A DNA stretch of 64,000 nt from Streptomyces sp. SDr-06 (GTDB lineage Bacteria > Actinomycetota > Actinomycetes > Streptomycetales > Streptomycetaceae). Every line of letters begins with the position of its first letter. The stretch's first letter is position 1. The notes under the pieces were generated by a model that saw only the letters and a list, made by a program, of their open reading frames with translations, did not search any database and had not been told where the DNA came from. Of the stretch, positions 44,208-52,953 are shown piece after piece. The DNA lies in NCBI RefSeq assembly GCF_003324565.1, contig NZ_QOLA01000003.1, forward strand, positions 186,001 through 250,000. The letters are read 5' to 3'. Position numbers and translations under genes: made by a program.

Positions 44208-44312
44208 GACCGCCTGCCGTTCCCGCCCGAGCCCCCGCCAAAAAGCGCCGAACCATCCGTGTCCCAGGCGTTGACGCGGAAGTTTCACGTGTCACAGCAT
44301 GAGGTCGCACCC

Positions 44313-44334
44313 GGGCCTACCGACAGGTAGGCCC
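44313..44334. promoter_or_regulatory. Perfect 22-nt palindrome before the S15 peptidase gene
   Basis: GGGCCTACC-GACA-GGTAGGCCC is perfectly self-complementary. It lies 21 nt before the GTG start and 10 nt before the ribosome site. A TTGACG at 44272-44277 could be its -35. It is either an operator or a leader hairpin. Confidence 0.6.
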
Positions 44335-44354
44335 GCCTCGCCGTGGAGGACGCC

Positions 44355-46148
44355 GTGACCCGTCGCCGTACCGTGTCCAGGATCCGCAAGCCGCTGGCCG
44401 GAGCACTCGGCGCGGCGCTCGCCGTACCGCTGCTCGCGGCCGCACCGGCCGCCGCGTCACCGGGCCGGAGCGCACCCGGCGGTCAAGTCACTGTCACCGC
44501 GCTCACGTTCACGGTCAGAGTCGGCGGCCGGACCTGCGCCATCGACGCCGATCTCTACCGCCCCGCCGGAGTCGACAGGGCCCACCCGGCCCCCGCCGTG
44601 CTCACCACCAACGGCTTCGGCGGCAGCAAGTCGGACGGCTCGACCAACGCCACCGCCAAGGCATTCGCCACCCGGGGCTATGTCGCCCTCGCCTACTCGG
44701 GGCTCGGCTTCGGCAAGTCGGGCTGCCTCATCTCCCTCGACGACCCGGCGATCGACGGCCGCGCGGCGTCCCGGCTCGTCGACTTCCTGGCCGGGACCCG
44801 CGCCGCGGACGACGGCACCCGCATCGACTACGTCACCCAGGACCGGCCGGGCGACCCCCGCGTCGGCATGATCGGCGGCTCCTACGGAGGCGCCATCCAG
44901 ATGGCCACCGCCGCCGTCGACCACCGCGTCGACGCCCTCGTCCCGATGATCACCTGGAACGACCTGTCGTACGCGCTCGACCCCAACAACGCGGCCGACC
45001 GCAAGGTGCCCGGCGCGTTCAAATGGCAGTGGACCAACGGGTTCTACCTCATCGGCGAGAGCCAGCCCATCACGCTGCCGAACCTGGACCCGTCCCGCTG
45101 GGGCACGCTCGGCTGCGTGCACTTCGTCTCCGACGCGTGCAGGACCATCGGGCTGCTCAACTCGGGCAGCTACCCGGCAGCCCCCACCGCCGCGATGCGG
45201 CGCTACGCCCGCGGCGTCTCCCCGGTCAGCTATCTCGACCGGGTCGAGGCGCCCACCCTGCTCATCCAGGGCCAGAGCGACAGCCTGTTCAACCTCAACG
45301 AGGCGACGGCGACGTACAACGCGCTGAAGGAGAACGGCACCACCACCAAGATGATCTGGCAGTCCTGGGGCCACAGCGGGGGCCAGGCGCCCGGCGAACT
45401 CAACCTGGCCCAGGGCAACCTGGAGACCAGCTACACCGGCACCCGCATCCTGGCCTGGTTCGACCGCTATCTGCGGGGGCACAAGCACACCGACACCGGC
45501 CCGGCCTTCGCCTACTACCGCGACTGGCGGAGCGGCTACGGCGAGGCGTCCAAGGTCCCGCCGCTCTCGCGGCAGCTGTACCTCTCCGGCGACGGCAAGC
45601 TCGTCGACAACCGGGCGAAGGTGGCGCGCGGCAGCCGCACCTACACCAACTGGGCGGTCCCGACGAGCCATTCGGAGAGCTCGCTCGCGGGCATGATCGG
45701 CCTGCCCGACCCGGCGCCCTACGACACCCCGGGAACCTACCTCGGCTGGGACACCGACGCGCTGAAGGCGCCCGTCGACGTGGTCGGCTCGGCGAAGGCC
45801 ACCCTCAAGGTGTCCTCGCCCGCCGCGCGCCGGACGCAGAACTCCGGCGACGCGGCCGACAAGCTGGTCCTCTTCGCCAAGCTGTACGACGTGGCGCCCG
45901 ACGGCACCAAGACGCTGGTGCGCCGCCTGGTCGCCCCGGTGCGGGTGCCGGACGTGACCAAGCCGTTCACCGTCGCCCTGCCCGGCATCGCGCACCGGTA
46001 CGAGGCCGGGCACCGCATCGAGTTCGCCGTCGCCGCCAGCGACGACGCTTACCTCGGCAACAAGGGCGTCAAACCGGTGACGGTGGTCAGCGCCCCCGGC
46101 GAGACGGGGACGCTCCAACTCCCGGTCGTCAGCGGGACGTTGAACTGA
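44355..46148 (+). CDS. Secreted S15-family (Xaa-Pro dipeptidyl-peptidase-like) hydrolase
   Basis: A 597-residue exported serine hydrolase. The signal peptide has a twin-Arg-like N-region ([11 protein letters not shown]) and a hydrophobic core ending at AAPAAAS (about 1-35). The hydrolase domain has the nucleophile elbow IGGSYGG, Asp in [10 protein letters not shown] and His in SWGHSGG. A C-terminal beta-sandwich (X-Pro DP C-terminal type) follows from about residue 460. It may cleave Xaa-Pro dipeptides outside the cell, or esters. GTG 44355 follows GGAGG by 5 nt. A perfect palindrome lies in its leader. Its end overlaps the convergent adenosine deaminase gene by 20 nt. Confidence 0.9.
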   Translation: MTRRRTVSRIRKPLAGALGAALAVPLLAAAPAAASPGRSAPGGQVTVTALTFTVRVGGRTCAIDADLYRPAGVDRAHPAPAVLTTNGFGGSKSDGSTNATAKAFATRGYVALAYSGLGFGKSGCLISLDDPAIDGRAASRLVDFLAGTRAADDGTRIDYVTQDRPGDPRVGMIGGSYGGAIQMATAAVDHRVDALVPMITWNDLSYALDPNNAADRKVPGAFKWQWTNGFYLIGESQPITLPNLDPSRWGTLGCVHFVSDACRTIGLLNSGSYPAAPTAAMRRYARGVSPVSYLDRVEAPTLLIQGQSDSLFNLNEATATYNALKENGTTTKMIWQSWGHSGGQAPGELNLAQGNLETSYTGTRILAWFDRYLRGHKHTDTGPAFAYYRDWRSGYGEASKVPPLSRQLYLSGDGKLVDNRAKVARGSRTYTNWAVPTSHSESSLAGMIGLPDPAPYDTPGTYLGWDTDALKAPVDVVGSAKATLKVSSPAARRTQNSGDAADKLVLFAKLYDVAPDGTKTLVRRLVAPVRVPDVTKPFTVALPGIAHRYEAGHRIEFAVAASDDAYLGNKGVKPVTVVSAPGETGTLQLPVVSGTLN

Positions 46149-47232
46149 GCGCCGCGTAGCCGGGGCGCACGATCTCGTCGATGATGCGACGGCGCTCCGG
46201 CAGCGGCAGGAACGCCGCCTCGACCGCGGCGACGGTGAACTCCTCGAAGACCTCCGGGCCGTAGCCGAAGGCGTCCGCCATGTGCTGGAACTCCTCGCTC
46301 ATGGTCGTCCCGGACACCAGACGGTTGTCGGTGTTGAGCGTGACGGTGAAGCCGAGCCTGCGCAGCTCGTCGATCGGGTGCTTCTCGTACGAGAGGGCGG
46401 CGCCGGTCTGGAGGTTGGAGGTCGGGCAGACCTCCAGGGCGATCCGGTTGTCCCGGACGTACGCGGCCAGGTGACCCAGGGTGCCGTCGGCGGCGATGTC
46501 GTCGGTGATCCGCACACCGTGCCCGATGCGCTCGGCCCCGCACACCTGGACCGCCTCGTGCACCGACTCGGCGCCCACGGCCTCGCCCGCGTGGATGGTG
46601 ATGTGGCAGTTGGCCCGCTTGAGGTGCTGGAAGGCGGGCAGGTGCGCGGCCGGCGGGTTGCCGATCTCGCCGCCCGCGATGTCGAAGCCCGCCACCCCGC
46701 GGTCGCGGTGGGCGACGGTGAGCTCGGCTATCTCCAGCGAACGCCGGGTGTGCCGCATGCCGGTCAGCAGGGCGCGCACGGTGATCGCCCCGCCGGTGCG
46801 GCGCTCGCCCTCGCGCAGACCCTCGTTGACGGCGTCCACGACCTCGTCGAGGGTCAGGCCGCCCTCCAGGTGCTGCTCGGGGGCGTAGCGCACCTCCGCG
46901 TAGACCACCCCGTCGGCCGCCAGGTCCTCGGCGCACTCGGCCGCGATGCGGTGCAGCGCCTCGCGGGTCTGCATCACCGCGCAGGTGTGGGCGAAGGTCT
47001 CCAGGTAGCGCTCAAGGGAGCCGGAGTCCGCGGCGTCGCGGAACCAGAGCGCGAGCTCGGCCGGGTCCTCGGTCGGCAGCGCGGTGTATCCGCAGGCGCG
47101 GGCCAGCTCGACGATGGTGGCGGGGCGCAGGCCGCCGTCGAGGTGGTCGTGGAGGACGGCCTTGGGGGCGCGGCGGATCCACTCGGCGGGGGTGACCGGA
47201 GCGGCGGCGGCAGGGTTGTCTGACAAGTGCAT
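46129..47232 (-). CDS. add: Adenosine deaminase
   Basis: Converts adenosine to inosine for purine salvage. The 367-residue metal-dependent amidohydrolase has the zinc motif HDHLDG (His28, His30), the catalytic HAGE, the SxxHG-like ERIGHGVRI, and [10 protein letters not shown] with the zinc Asp. The start is ATG 47232 without a good ribosome site. A TACACT lies 8 nt upstream, consistent with a leaderless transcript. The palindrome TTGTCWGACAA, also present before the upstream gntR gene, overlaps codons 3-6. Confidence 0.94.
   Translation of the reverse strand: MHLSDNPAAAAPVTPAEWIRRAPKAVLHDHLDGGLRPATIVELARACGYTALPTEDPAELALWFRDAADSGSLERYLETFAHTCAVMQTREALHRIAAECAEDLAADGVVYAEVRYAPEQHLEGGLTLDEVVDAVNEGLREGERRTGGAITVRALLTGMRHTRRSLEIAELTVAHRDRGVAGFDIAGGEIGNPPAAHLPAFQHLKRANCHITIHAGEAVGAESVHEAVQVCGAERIGHGVRITDDIAADGTLGHLAAYVRDNRIALEVCPTSNLQTGAALSYEKHPIDELRRLGFTVTLNTDNRLVSGTTMSEEFQHMADAFGYGPEVFEEFTVAAVEAAFLPLPERRRIIDEIVRPGYAALSSTSR
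47216..47226. promoter_or_regulatory. GntR-type operator at the start of add
   Basis: TTGTCTGACAA (perfect 5+1+5 palindrome, plus strand) lies at codons 3-6 of add. The same 11-mer occurs before gntR at 48056-48066. It fits the GntR-family pattern T-N-G-T-N3-A-C-N-A. Binding here would block initiation or act as a roadblock. Confidence 0.6.
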
Positions 47233-47258
47233 GAGGCGGGAGTGTACAGCGTGCCGTA

Positions 47259-47274
47259 CCCCGCTCCGGCGGGG
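47259..47274 (-). terminator. Small hairpin between gntR and add
   Basis: A 6-bp GC stem CCCCGC/GCGGGG around TCCG, 6 nt after the gntR stop. It is weak and may only reduce read-through into add. Confidence 0.35.
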
Positions 47275-47279
47275 CGCCG

Positions 47280-48008
47280 TCAGGACTGGAGGACCGCCAG
47301 CGCCGGGGCGCCCGTCGGCAGCATGTGCTTGGCGGCCATGACCGGGGTGCCCTCGACCCGTACGACCTGGGTGATCAGCACCGCCGGGGTGTCCGCCGGG
47401 CGCTCCAGCTGCTCGCCCCTGCGCCGGCCGAGCAGCGTCGCGCTCACCGCGCTGTGCGCGCTCAGCGCGACGCCCCGCGAGGCCTCGCACAGGACGGTGA
47501 GCATCGAGACGGCGGGCTCGGCGGACAGGGCCGCGCCGAACGCGGGGTGCAGCCGTTCCAGGACGTCCTCGGGGGCCGCCCACTCATGGCTGAGGGCGAC
47601 CGAGAGCGCCTCCCCGACCAGGACGGACTCCCAGAACCGCAGCTCGGACCCGGCGGCCGCGAGCAGGTGCTGGGCGGTGAAGTCGGTGGGCTCCTCCCGG
47701 CTGCGCAGCAGGGCCCGCACCCGGACCGGGCCCAGCAGGTCGTCGAGGGGCCGGAGCTGTTCGAAGCCGCGCCGGGGCGGCCGTTCGTTGACGGTCCGGC
47801 CCACCCCGCGCCGGACCGAGAGCAGCCCGTCCTCCTGGAGCAGGAGCAGCGCCTCGCGCAGGGCGGGACGGCTCACCCCGAGCTCGCCCGCGAGCTTCGG
47901 CTCGGAGGGCAGGGTGGAGCCCGGGGGATAGGTGCCGTCGTGGATCGCGTCCGCGATCCGCTCGTACAGCGCGACGACCGGCCTGCGCTGCTGCCCGCTC
48001 ACTGCCAT
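47280..48008 (-). CDS. GntR-family regulator (HutC/UTRA type)
   Basis: A 242-residue repressor-type regulator. The winged helix is at about 10-75 ([59 protein letters not shown]), followed by a UTRA ligand domain ending [20 protein letters not shown]. It lies directly upstream of adenosine deaminase on the same strand (47 nt). A shared TTGTCTGACAA palindrome before both genes indicates autoregulation and control of add. The ligand may be a purine or nucleoside, by inference. ATG 48008 follows GGAGGGG. Confidence 0.88.
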   Translation of the reverse strand: MAVSGQQRRPVVALYERIADAIHDGTYPPGSTLPSEPKLAGELGVSRPALREALLLLQEDGLLSVRRGVGRTVNERPPRRGFEQLRPLDDLLGPVRVRALLRSREEPTDFTAQHLLAAAGSELRFWESVLVGEALSVALSHEWAAPEDVLERLHPAFGAALSAEPAVSMLTVLCEASRGVALSAHSAVSATLLGRRRGEQLERPADTPAVLITQVVRVEGTPVMAAKHMLPTGAPALAVLQS

Positions 48009-48054
48009 GAACCTGCCCCTCCACGTACCGGAAGGCCAGCATGCCCCGCCCCCA

Positions 48055-48067
48055 CTTGTCTGACAAG
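48055..48067. promoter_or_regulatory. GntR-type operator upstream of gntR
   Basis: CTTGTCTGACAAG is a perfect 13-nt palindrome 47 nt before the gntR ATG. It overlaps a possible -35 (TTGTCA on the minus strand). It matches the site at the start of add, so autoregulation is likely. Confidence 0.65.
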
Positions 48068-48182
48068 GCGGCTCGGGGGTTGCCCGCTCACCCGTACGGA
48101 CCGCTCAAGCGCCCCGGGCCGGACCGGATCGGTCACTCTGGGCCCAAGGCAGCGGCGGCACCACGAGTGGAAGGGCCGGGTC

Positions 48183-48422
48183 ATGAGCCCCAGGGACGAG
48201 TCGAGCAGTACGGGCAGGGCGGGCGGCGGCTTCACCCCGGCCAGGATCGGGATCCTCCTCCTCGCCGTCCTGGCGCTCGTCTTCATCTTCGAGAACACCC
48301 GCCAGGTCAAGATCCGGCTGCTGATCCCCGAGGTCTCCATGCCCCTCTACCTCGCGCTGCTCGCGGTGTTCGTGGTGGGGCTGTGCTGCGGCGGCTACTT
48401 CATGAAGAGGCGGAGCAGGTGA
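48183..48422 (+). CDS. Small LapA/DUF1049-like membrane protein
   Basis: A 79-residue protein with two transmembrane helices: IGILLLAVLALVFIFENTRQ, then a linker with VKIRLLIPEVSMPLYLALL leading into VFVVGLCCGGYFMKRRSR. The ENT..V.I....P..VSMPL..AL pattern is that of the LapA/YciS (DUF1049) family. Its cellular role in actinobacteria is not known. ATG 48183 follows AAGGGCCGG weakly. The next gene overlaps its stop as GTGA, so the two products are probably made together. Confidence 0.8.
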   Translation: MSPRDESSSTGRAGGGFTPARIGILLLAVLALVFIFENTRQVKIRLLIPEVSMPLYLALLAVFVVGLCCGGYFMKRRSR

Positions 48423-48748
48423 CGCGCGCGCGGGCCCGCGCCGTGACGGCGACGGCCGCCCTGGTCCTGGTGACCGCGGCCTCGACGGGCATCGCCCTGG
48501 CCGAGGAGGCCGGGGCGCCCCCGTCCATGCCCGCGTTCGTCGGCAAGGGCCTGATCCAGGTCTTCCACCAGCTCGACGCCCGGACGAAGCTCGACGTGGC
48601 GGACGTCGGCGGCGAGCACCGCACCGTGCTGTGGCCGTTCAACTGGAAGGTGTGCACGCAGCGTCCGGCCGCGGGCGCGGCCCTCGCCGAGCACACTCGC
48701 GTCAGCATCGGCGTGGTGAAGAAGACCGAGCGGTGCCCGGCGGGCTGA
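48419..48748 (+). CDS. Small secreted PASTA-like protein
   Basis: A 109-residue exported protein. It has a signal peptide (about 1-28, ending GIALAEEAG) followed by one PASTA-like domain of about 65 residues: MPAFVGKGLIQVFHQLDART, CTQRPAAGAALAEHTRVSIG. PASTA domains bind cell-wall precursors or sense the envelope. Two Cys residues could form a disulfide outside the cell. It is translationally coupled to the LapA-like protein upstream. Confidence 0.7.
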   Translation: MTRARARAVTATAALVLVTAASTGIALAEEAGAPPSMPAFVGKGLIQVFHQLDARTKLDVADVGGEHRTVLWPFNWKVCTQRPAAGAALAEHTRVSIGVVKKTERCPAG

Positions 48749-48775
48749 ACCCGTAAAGATCAGTAGCCTGGGGCG

Positions 48776-49333
48776 ATGCGAACTGAGGCCACCTTCCTCG
48801 CCGAGGGCCCCCGCGTGGGCATACGGAACTTCACCCACCAGGACGCCGAGGAGTTCACCGCGCTCGCCGCGGCGAGCCGCACGCTGCACGCGCCCTGGCT
48901 CTTCCCGCCCGCCGACCCCGAGGCGTACGCGACGTACGCGGACCGCCTCATCACGGACCCCACCCGGCACGGCTTCCTGGTGTGCGAGCGGGCCGACGGC
49001 CGCATCGCGGGATTCATCAACATCAACAACGTGGTGGAGGGCGCCTTCCAGTCCGGGGCGATCGGCTACGGCGCCTTCGCCCCGGCCGCCGGGCGCGGCC
49101 TGATGAGCGAAGGACTGGGCCTCGTCCTGCGGTACGCCTTCAGCACGCTCGGCCTGCACCGCCTGGAGGCCAACATCCAGTCCGCGAACGAGGGGTCCAT
49201 CGGACTGGTCCGCCGAGCGGGCTTCCGCCTGGAGGGCTACTCGCCGGACTTCCTGCTCATCGACGGCGCGTGGCGCGACCACGAACGGTGGGCGATCACC
49301 AAGGAGATGACGGAGCGGGGCGCCACCGCCTAG
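48776..49333 (+). CDS. GNAT acetyltransferase, RimJ/RimL type
   Basis: A 185-residue acetyl-CoA-dependent N-acetyltransferase. Typical elements are FTHQDAEEFTALAAASR, the acetyl-CoA-binding AAGRGLMSEGLGLVLRYAFS, LHRLEANIQSANEGSIGLVR and the C-terminal RAGFRLEGYSPDFLLIDGAW. Members modify ribosomal protein N-termini, antibiotics or small amines; the substrate here is unknown. ATG 48776 lies 28 nt after the PASTA gene. Its end overlaps the convergent small gene by 4 nt. Confidence 0.88.
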   Translation: MRTEATFLAEGPRVGIRNFTHQDAEEFTALAAASRTLHAPWLFPPADPEAYATYADRLITDPTRHGFLVCERADGRIAGFININNVVEGAFQSGAIGYGAFAPAAGRGLMSEGLGLVLRYAFSTLGLHRLEANIQSANEGSIGLVRRAGFRLEGYSPDFLLIDGAWRDHERWAITKEMTERGATA

Positions 49334-49671
49334 CGCCGGCCACCCTTGTAGTTGATCTTCATGGTGTCGAGGTCCGTCACCGTCGAGCGCAGATCGCGGA
49401 AGCCGTGCCCCAGCGCCGAGAGCGCGGTCTGCGCCCTGTCCTCGGCGATCGCCGCGGCCATCTCCTCGCCGTCGGCGGCGTCCGAGACGACGGTGAAGCG
49501 CCACGAGAAGTGCTTCAGCGACCGGTCGTAGGTGAGCGAGCCCTCCTCGGTGAACGTCATCGCGGTCAGGCCGTGGTCCTCGACCTCGGCGAGCAGCCGC
49601 GTGCGCGACCGTTCGCTCAGCCCGTCCCACACCCCGCGCACGATGACCCGGTAGGTGTGCTGCTCGCTCAT
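49330..49671 (-). CDS. DUF6204-like small protein
   Basis: A 113-residue conserved actinobacterial protein of unknown function, recognised from HTYRVIVRGVWDGLSE, TFTEEGSLTYDRSLKHFSWR and AQTALSALGHGFRDLRSTVT. It is predicted as a small alpha/beta fold without signal peptide or membrane helix. ATG 49671 is preceded by a modest AAGGACAGCGGG. No functional link with the neighbours is evident. Confidence 0.7.
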   Translation of the reverse strand: MSEQHTYRVIVRGVWDGLSERSRTRLLAEVEDHGLTAMTFTEEGSLTYDRSLKHFSWRFTVVSDAADGEEMAAAIAEDRAQTALSALGHGFRDLRSTVTDLDTMKINYKGGRR

Positions 49672-49834
49672 GTCCCGCTGTCCTTCCGTACCGCACGTCC
49701 CTTGCGCGTCGATCGTCGCCCACGCGTCGGGAGGTGTCGACCGATATACCGCGGACCGCCGCGAGGGCCGCATCCACCAGCCGGGGCCCCACCCACTCTT
49801 GAAGTCGCGCGCGGCCCTCGACCACGATGGGCCC

Positions 49835-50731
49835 ATGCGACGCCTCGTGGTCATCGACGCCCCGTCCAACCTCGGCCTGCGACCGCCCGCCCCCGGCACC
49901 GTGCCCGGCTGCTACAAGCTCGCCGGAGCCATGCGCGAGCAGGGCATCGTGCGCCGCCTCGGCGCGTACGAGGGCGGAGTCGTCGTACCGCCCCGCTACG
50001 ACCGGGGAGACTGGCAGGAGGGCGACGGGGTGTTCAACGCGCGGGCCATCGCCTCGTACACGCGCAGGCTCGCCGACCGCGTCGAACACCACGTCCGCGC
50101 CGGGGACTTCCCCGTGGTGCTCGGCGGCGACTGTTCCATCCAGCTCGGCGCGGCGCTCGCGCTGCGCCGCATCGGCCGCTACGGCATCGCCGTGATCGAC
50201 GGCTCCGCCGACTTCCGCCATCCCGGCACCTCCGACCGCGTCGGCGCGGCCGGCGGTGAGGAACTGGCCCTCGCCACCGGCCGCGGCCAGCGCGACCTCA
50301 CTGACCTCGAAGGGCTGCGGCCCTATGTGCGCGACGAGGATGTCCGCGTCCTCGGGATGCGGGACCACGACGAGGACCGGGCCGAGCTCGCCGAGTTGAA
50401 GATCCCCACCGCGACGGTGGGCGAACTCAGGCAGTGGGGTCCGGCGGAGCTCGCCGACGGGTACCGTCAGAGCCTCGAAGTGCCCGTGCTCGACGGCTTC
50501 TGGGTGCATCTGGACGCCGACGTGCTCGACCCGTCCGTCATGCCCGCCGTCGACAGCCCGGAGCCGGGCGGCCTGCTCCCCGACGAACTCGCGCCGCTGC
50601 TTCGCACGTTGGTGGGCTCGCCGCGCTGCACAGGCCTGAACCTCACCATCTACGACCCCGATCTGGACCCGGACGGCACGGCGGGCGCCCTGCTCGCCGA
50701 CCTCGTCGTGGCCGCCTTTGCGCAATCCTGA
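49835..50731 (+). CDS. Arginase/agmatinase-fold protein with altered metal ligands
   Basis: A 298-residue ureohydrolase-fold protein. Arginases bind two manganese ions through GGDH, DxHxD and DxDxxDP. Here the first reads VVLGGDCS (Cys100 for His), the second IDGSADF (Ser124 for His), and the third is intact (HLDADVLDPSVMPAV). Two metal ligands are therefore changed, so classical arginine or agmatine hydrolysis is doubtful. ATG 49835 is preferred; ATG 49827 is out of frame. The gene stands alone. Confidence 0.82.
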   Translation: MRRLVVIDAPSNLGLRPPAPGTVPGCYKLAGAMREQGIVRRLGAYEGGVVVPPRYDRGDWQEGDGVFNARAIASYTRRLADRVEHHVRAGDFPVVLGGDCSIQLGAALALRRIGRYGIAVIDGSADFRHPGTSDRVGAAGGEELALATGRGQRDLTDLEGLRPYVRDEDVRVLGMRDHDEDRAELAELKIPTATVGELRQWGPAELADGYRQSLEVPVLDGFWVHLDADVLDPSVMPAVDSPEPGGLLPDELAPLLRTLVGSPRCTGLNLTIYDPDLDPDGTAGALLADLVVAAFAQS

Positions 50732-50833
50732 CCGGGAGGTCCCCTGGCCGTTGTCAGTGCCTCGGTGTTCCATGGTCATCGGGGGATCGGCCGAAAGGGC
50801 TGCCGGCGCCCCGTACGAGGGAGTGAGGTTGCC

Positions 50834-52801
50834 TTGGCCACGACCGTGCGACGTGCCGTACTGACCCTGCCCGGCGCCCCGTTGGGCGAGCCGAACCCCC
50901 TGCCCGCACTGCGGCCGCGCGACGAACTGCACCGCCTCGACGACCGGGCGCGCGACGGCCTCCCCCGCGACATGGCCCGCCAGATCGGGTACGAGCCGCT
51001 GGAGACCCTGCTGCCGGTGCGGGTCCTCGACGGCTACGGGCGCACGCGCGGCCCGGTCGAGCTCGACACGATCGTCATCGAGAACGACCGGCTGCGCGCC
51101 ACCGTCCTGCCGGGCCTCGGCGGCCGCGTCCACTCCCTGTTCCACAAGCCCACCGGCCGCGAACTGCTCTACACCAACCCGGTGTTCCAGCCCGCCGACT
51201 TCGCCCTCAACGGCGCCTGGTTCTCCGGCGGCATCGAGTGGAACATAGGCGCCACCGGCCACACCACCCTGTCCTGCGCGCCCGTCCACGCCGCTCGCGT
51301 CCCGGCGCCGGACGGCGGCGAGATGGTCCGCCTGTGGGAGTGGGAGCGGCTGCGCGACCTGCCCTTCCAGGTGGACCTCTGGCTCCCCGACGGCTCCGAC
51401 TTCCTGTACGTGGGCGTGCGCATCCGCAACCCGCACGAGCGGACGGCGCCCGTCTACTGGTGGTCCAACATCGCCGTCGAAGAGGGCCCGCGCACCCGTG
51501 TCCTCGCCCCGGCCGACGAGGCCTGGCACTTCGGCTACGAACGCACCCTGCGCCGGGTCCCGGTGCCCACGTGGGACGGCGTCGACCGCACCTACCCGCT
51601 GCGCAGCGAGTACCCCGCCGACTACTTCTACGAGGTCCCCGACGGCGAGCGCCGCTGGATCGCCTCCCTCGACGAGAACGGCCAGGGGCTCGTCCAGACC
51701 TCCACGGACACGTTGCGCGGCCGCAAGCTGTTCCTGTGGGGCTCCGGGCGCGGCGGCCGCCGCTGGCAGGAGTGGCTGACCGAGCCGGGCACCACCGGGT
51801 ACGCCGAGATACAGGCGGGCCTGGCCCGCACCCAGCTGGAGCACGTGCCGCTCGACCCGGGCGGCGAGTTCGCCTGGCTGGAGGCGTACGGGCCGCTGGC
51901 CGCCGACCACGCCCTCGTGCACGGCGCCGACTGGGCGGCGGCCCAGACCGAGGCCGCCGACCGCCTGGAGCGGGCCCTGCCGCGCGCGACGGTGGAGGAG
52001 GCGTACGCGGCCTGGCGGCCGTTCGCCGACGCCGAGCCGGGCGAGAGCCTCGCCACCGGCTCGGGCTGGGGCGCCCTCGAAGTCCTGCGCACGGGAGCCA
52101 AGCTGCCCGGCACGCCTTTCGCCGAGCTGACGCTCAGTCAAGAACAGTGGCCCTGGCTGGAGTTGCTGCACACGGGCGTGCTGCCGGAGCCGCGCAAGGT
52201 GACCCCGCCCGGCCCGACCCTGGTCGCCCCGCACTGGCGCGACATGCTGGAGACGGCGCCCGCCGACCCGCTCACCGAGTACCACCTCGGCGTCGCCCAG
52301 TGGCACGCGGGCGACCGGGCCCAGGCCGTCCGCAGCTGGGAGCGCGGCCTGCCGCTCGCCCCGTCCCGCTGGCCGCTGCTGCGCTGCCTCGCGGTCGCCG
52401 ACCAGCTGTCCGGCCACCCCAGCCGCGCCGCCGACCGCTATGTGGAGGCGTACGACGACTTCTGCGAGGAGCGCAGGGACGGCGAGCAGTGGACCGCCGC
52501 CGACGCCGCGCTCGGCCGCGAGGCCATCGAGGCGCTGCTCGCCGCCGAGCGTCCGGCGGACGCCCGCGGGGTGTGGGAGCGCCTGCGGCCGGCGGTGCGC
52601 GAGCGCGGCCGCTTCCGGCTGGTCGAGGCCCAGCTGCTCCTCGCGGAGGGCGACCGGGACGCGGCCCGCGCCCTCTTCGAAGCGGGCTTCGAGGTCGCCG
52701 ACCTGCGCGAGGGCGCGGAGACCCTGAACGAGGTGTGGTCCCGCCTCACGGACGCCCCGCTCCCGGACGCCTACGACTACCGCATGCGCCCGGGGGACTA
52801 G
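50834..52801 (+). CDS. DUF5107-like protein with mutarotase-like and TPR regions
   Basis: A 655-residue protein. The N-terminal two thirds have a galactose-mutarotase-like beta-sandwich (VLPGLGGRVHSLFHKPTGRE, WFSGGIEWNIGATGHT, YWWSNIAVEEGPRTRVLAPA) as in DUF5107 proteins thought to act on sugars. The C-terminal third is made of TPR-like helix pairs (TEYHLGVAQWHAGDRAQAVR, SWERGLPLAP). There is no signal peptide. It starts at TTG 50834 about 5 nt after GAGTGAGG. A role in carbohydrate recognition or hydrolysis is possible; no activity is known to me. Confidence 0.78.
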   Translation: MATTVRRAVLTLPGAPLGEPNPLPALRPRDELHRLDDRARDGLPRDMARQIGYEPLETLLPVRVLDGYGRTRGPVELDTIVIENDRLRATVLPGLGGRVHSLFHKPTGRELLYTNPVFQPADFALNGAWFSGGIEWNIGATGHTTLSCAPVHAARVPAPDGGEMVRLWEWERLRDLPFQVDLWLPDGSDFLYVGVRIRNPHERTAPVYWWSNIAVEEGPRTRVLAPADEAWHFGYERTLRRVPVPTWDGVDRTYPLRSEYPADYFYEVPDGERRWIASLDENGQGLVQTSTDTLRGRKLFLWGSGRGGRRWQEWLTEPGTTGYAEIQAGLARTQLEHVPLDPGGEFAWLEAYGPLAADHALVHGADWAAAQTEAADRLERALPRATVEEAYAAWRPFADAEPGESLATGSGWGALEVLRTGAKLPGTPFAELTLSQEQWPWLELLHTGVLPEPRKVTPPGPTLVAPHWRDMLETAPADPLTEYHLGVAQWHAGDRAQAVRSWERGLPLAPSRWPLLRCLAVADQLSGHPSRAADRYVEAYDDFCEERRDGEQWTAADAALGREAIEALLAAERPADARGVWERLRPAVRERGRFRLVEAQLLLAEGDRDAARALFEAGFEVADLREGAETLNEVWSRLTDAPLPDAYDYRMRPGD

Positions 52802-52953
52802 CCGAGCGGTCCTTCGGCAGGACGCACGGCCCCTCGCCCCTGCCCGCCAGGCCCTTGGGCCCCCGCACAGGGGCCTTCGGACCGCCGTGAGAAGCGGTCC
52901 GGTGGGGCTTCAATGACAGGGGGCAACGAGGCCGGGCGTACGGAGGTCCTGTC

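Noticed and set aside
48395..52417. A minus-strand open frame of about 1340 codons opposite several genes
   Set aside because: It lacks any domain, is antisense to well-supported genes (GNAT, arginase-like, DUF5107-like), and long antisense frames are expected at this GC content.
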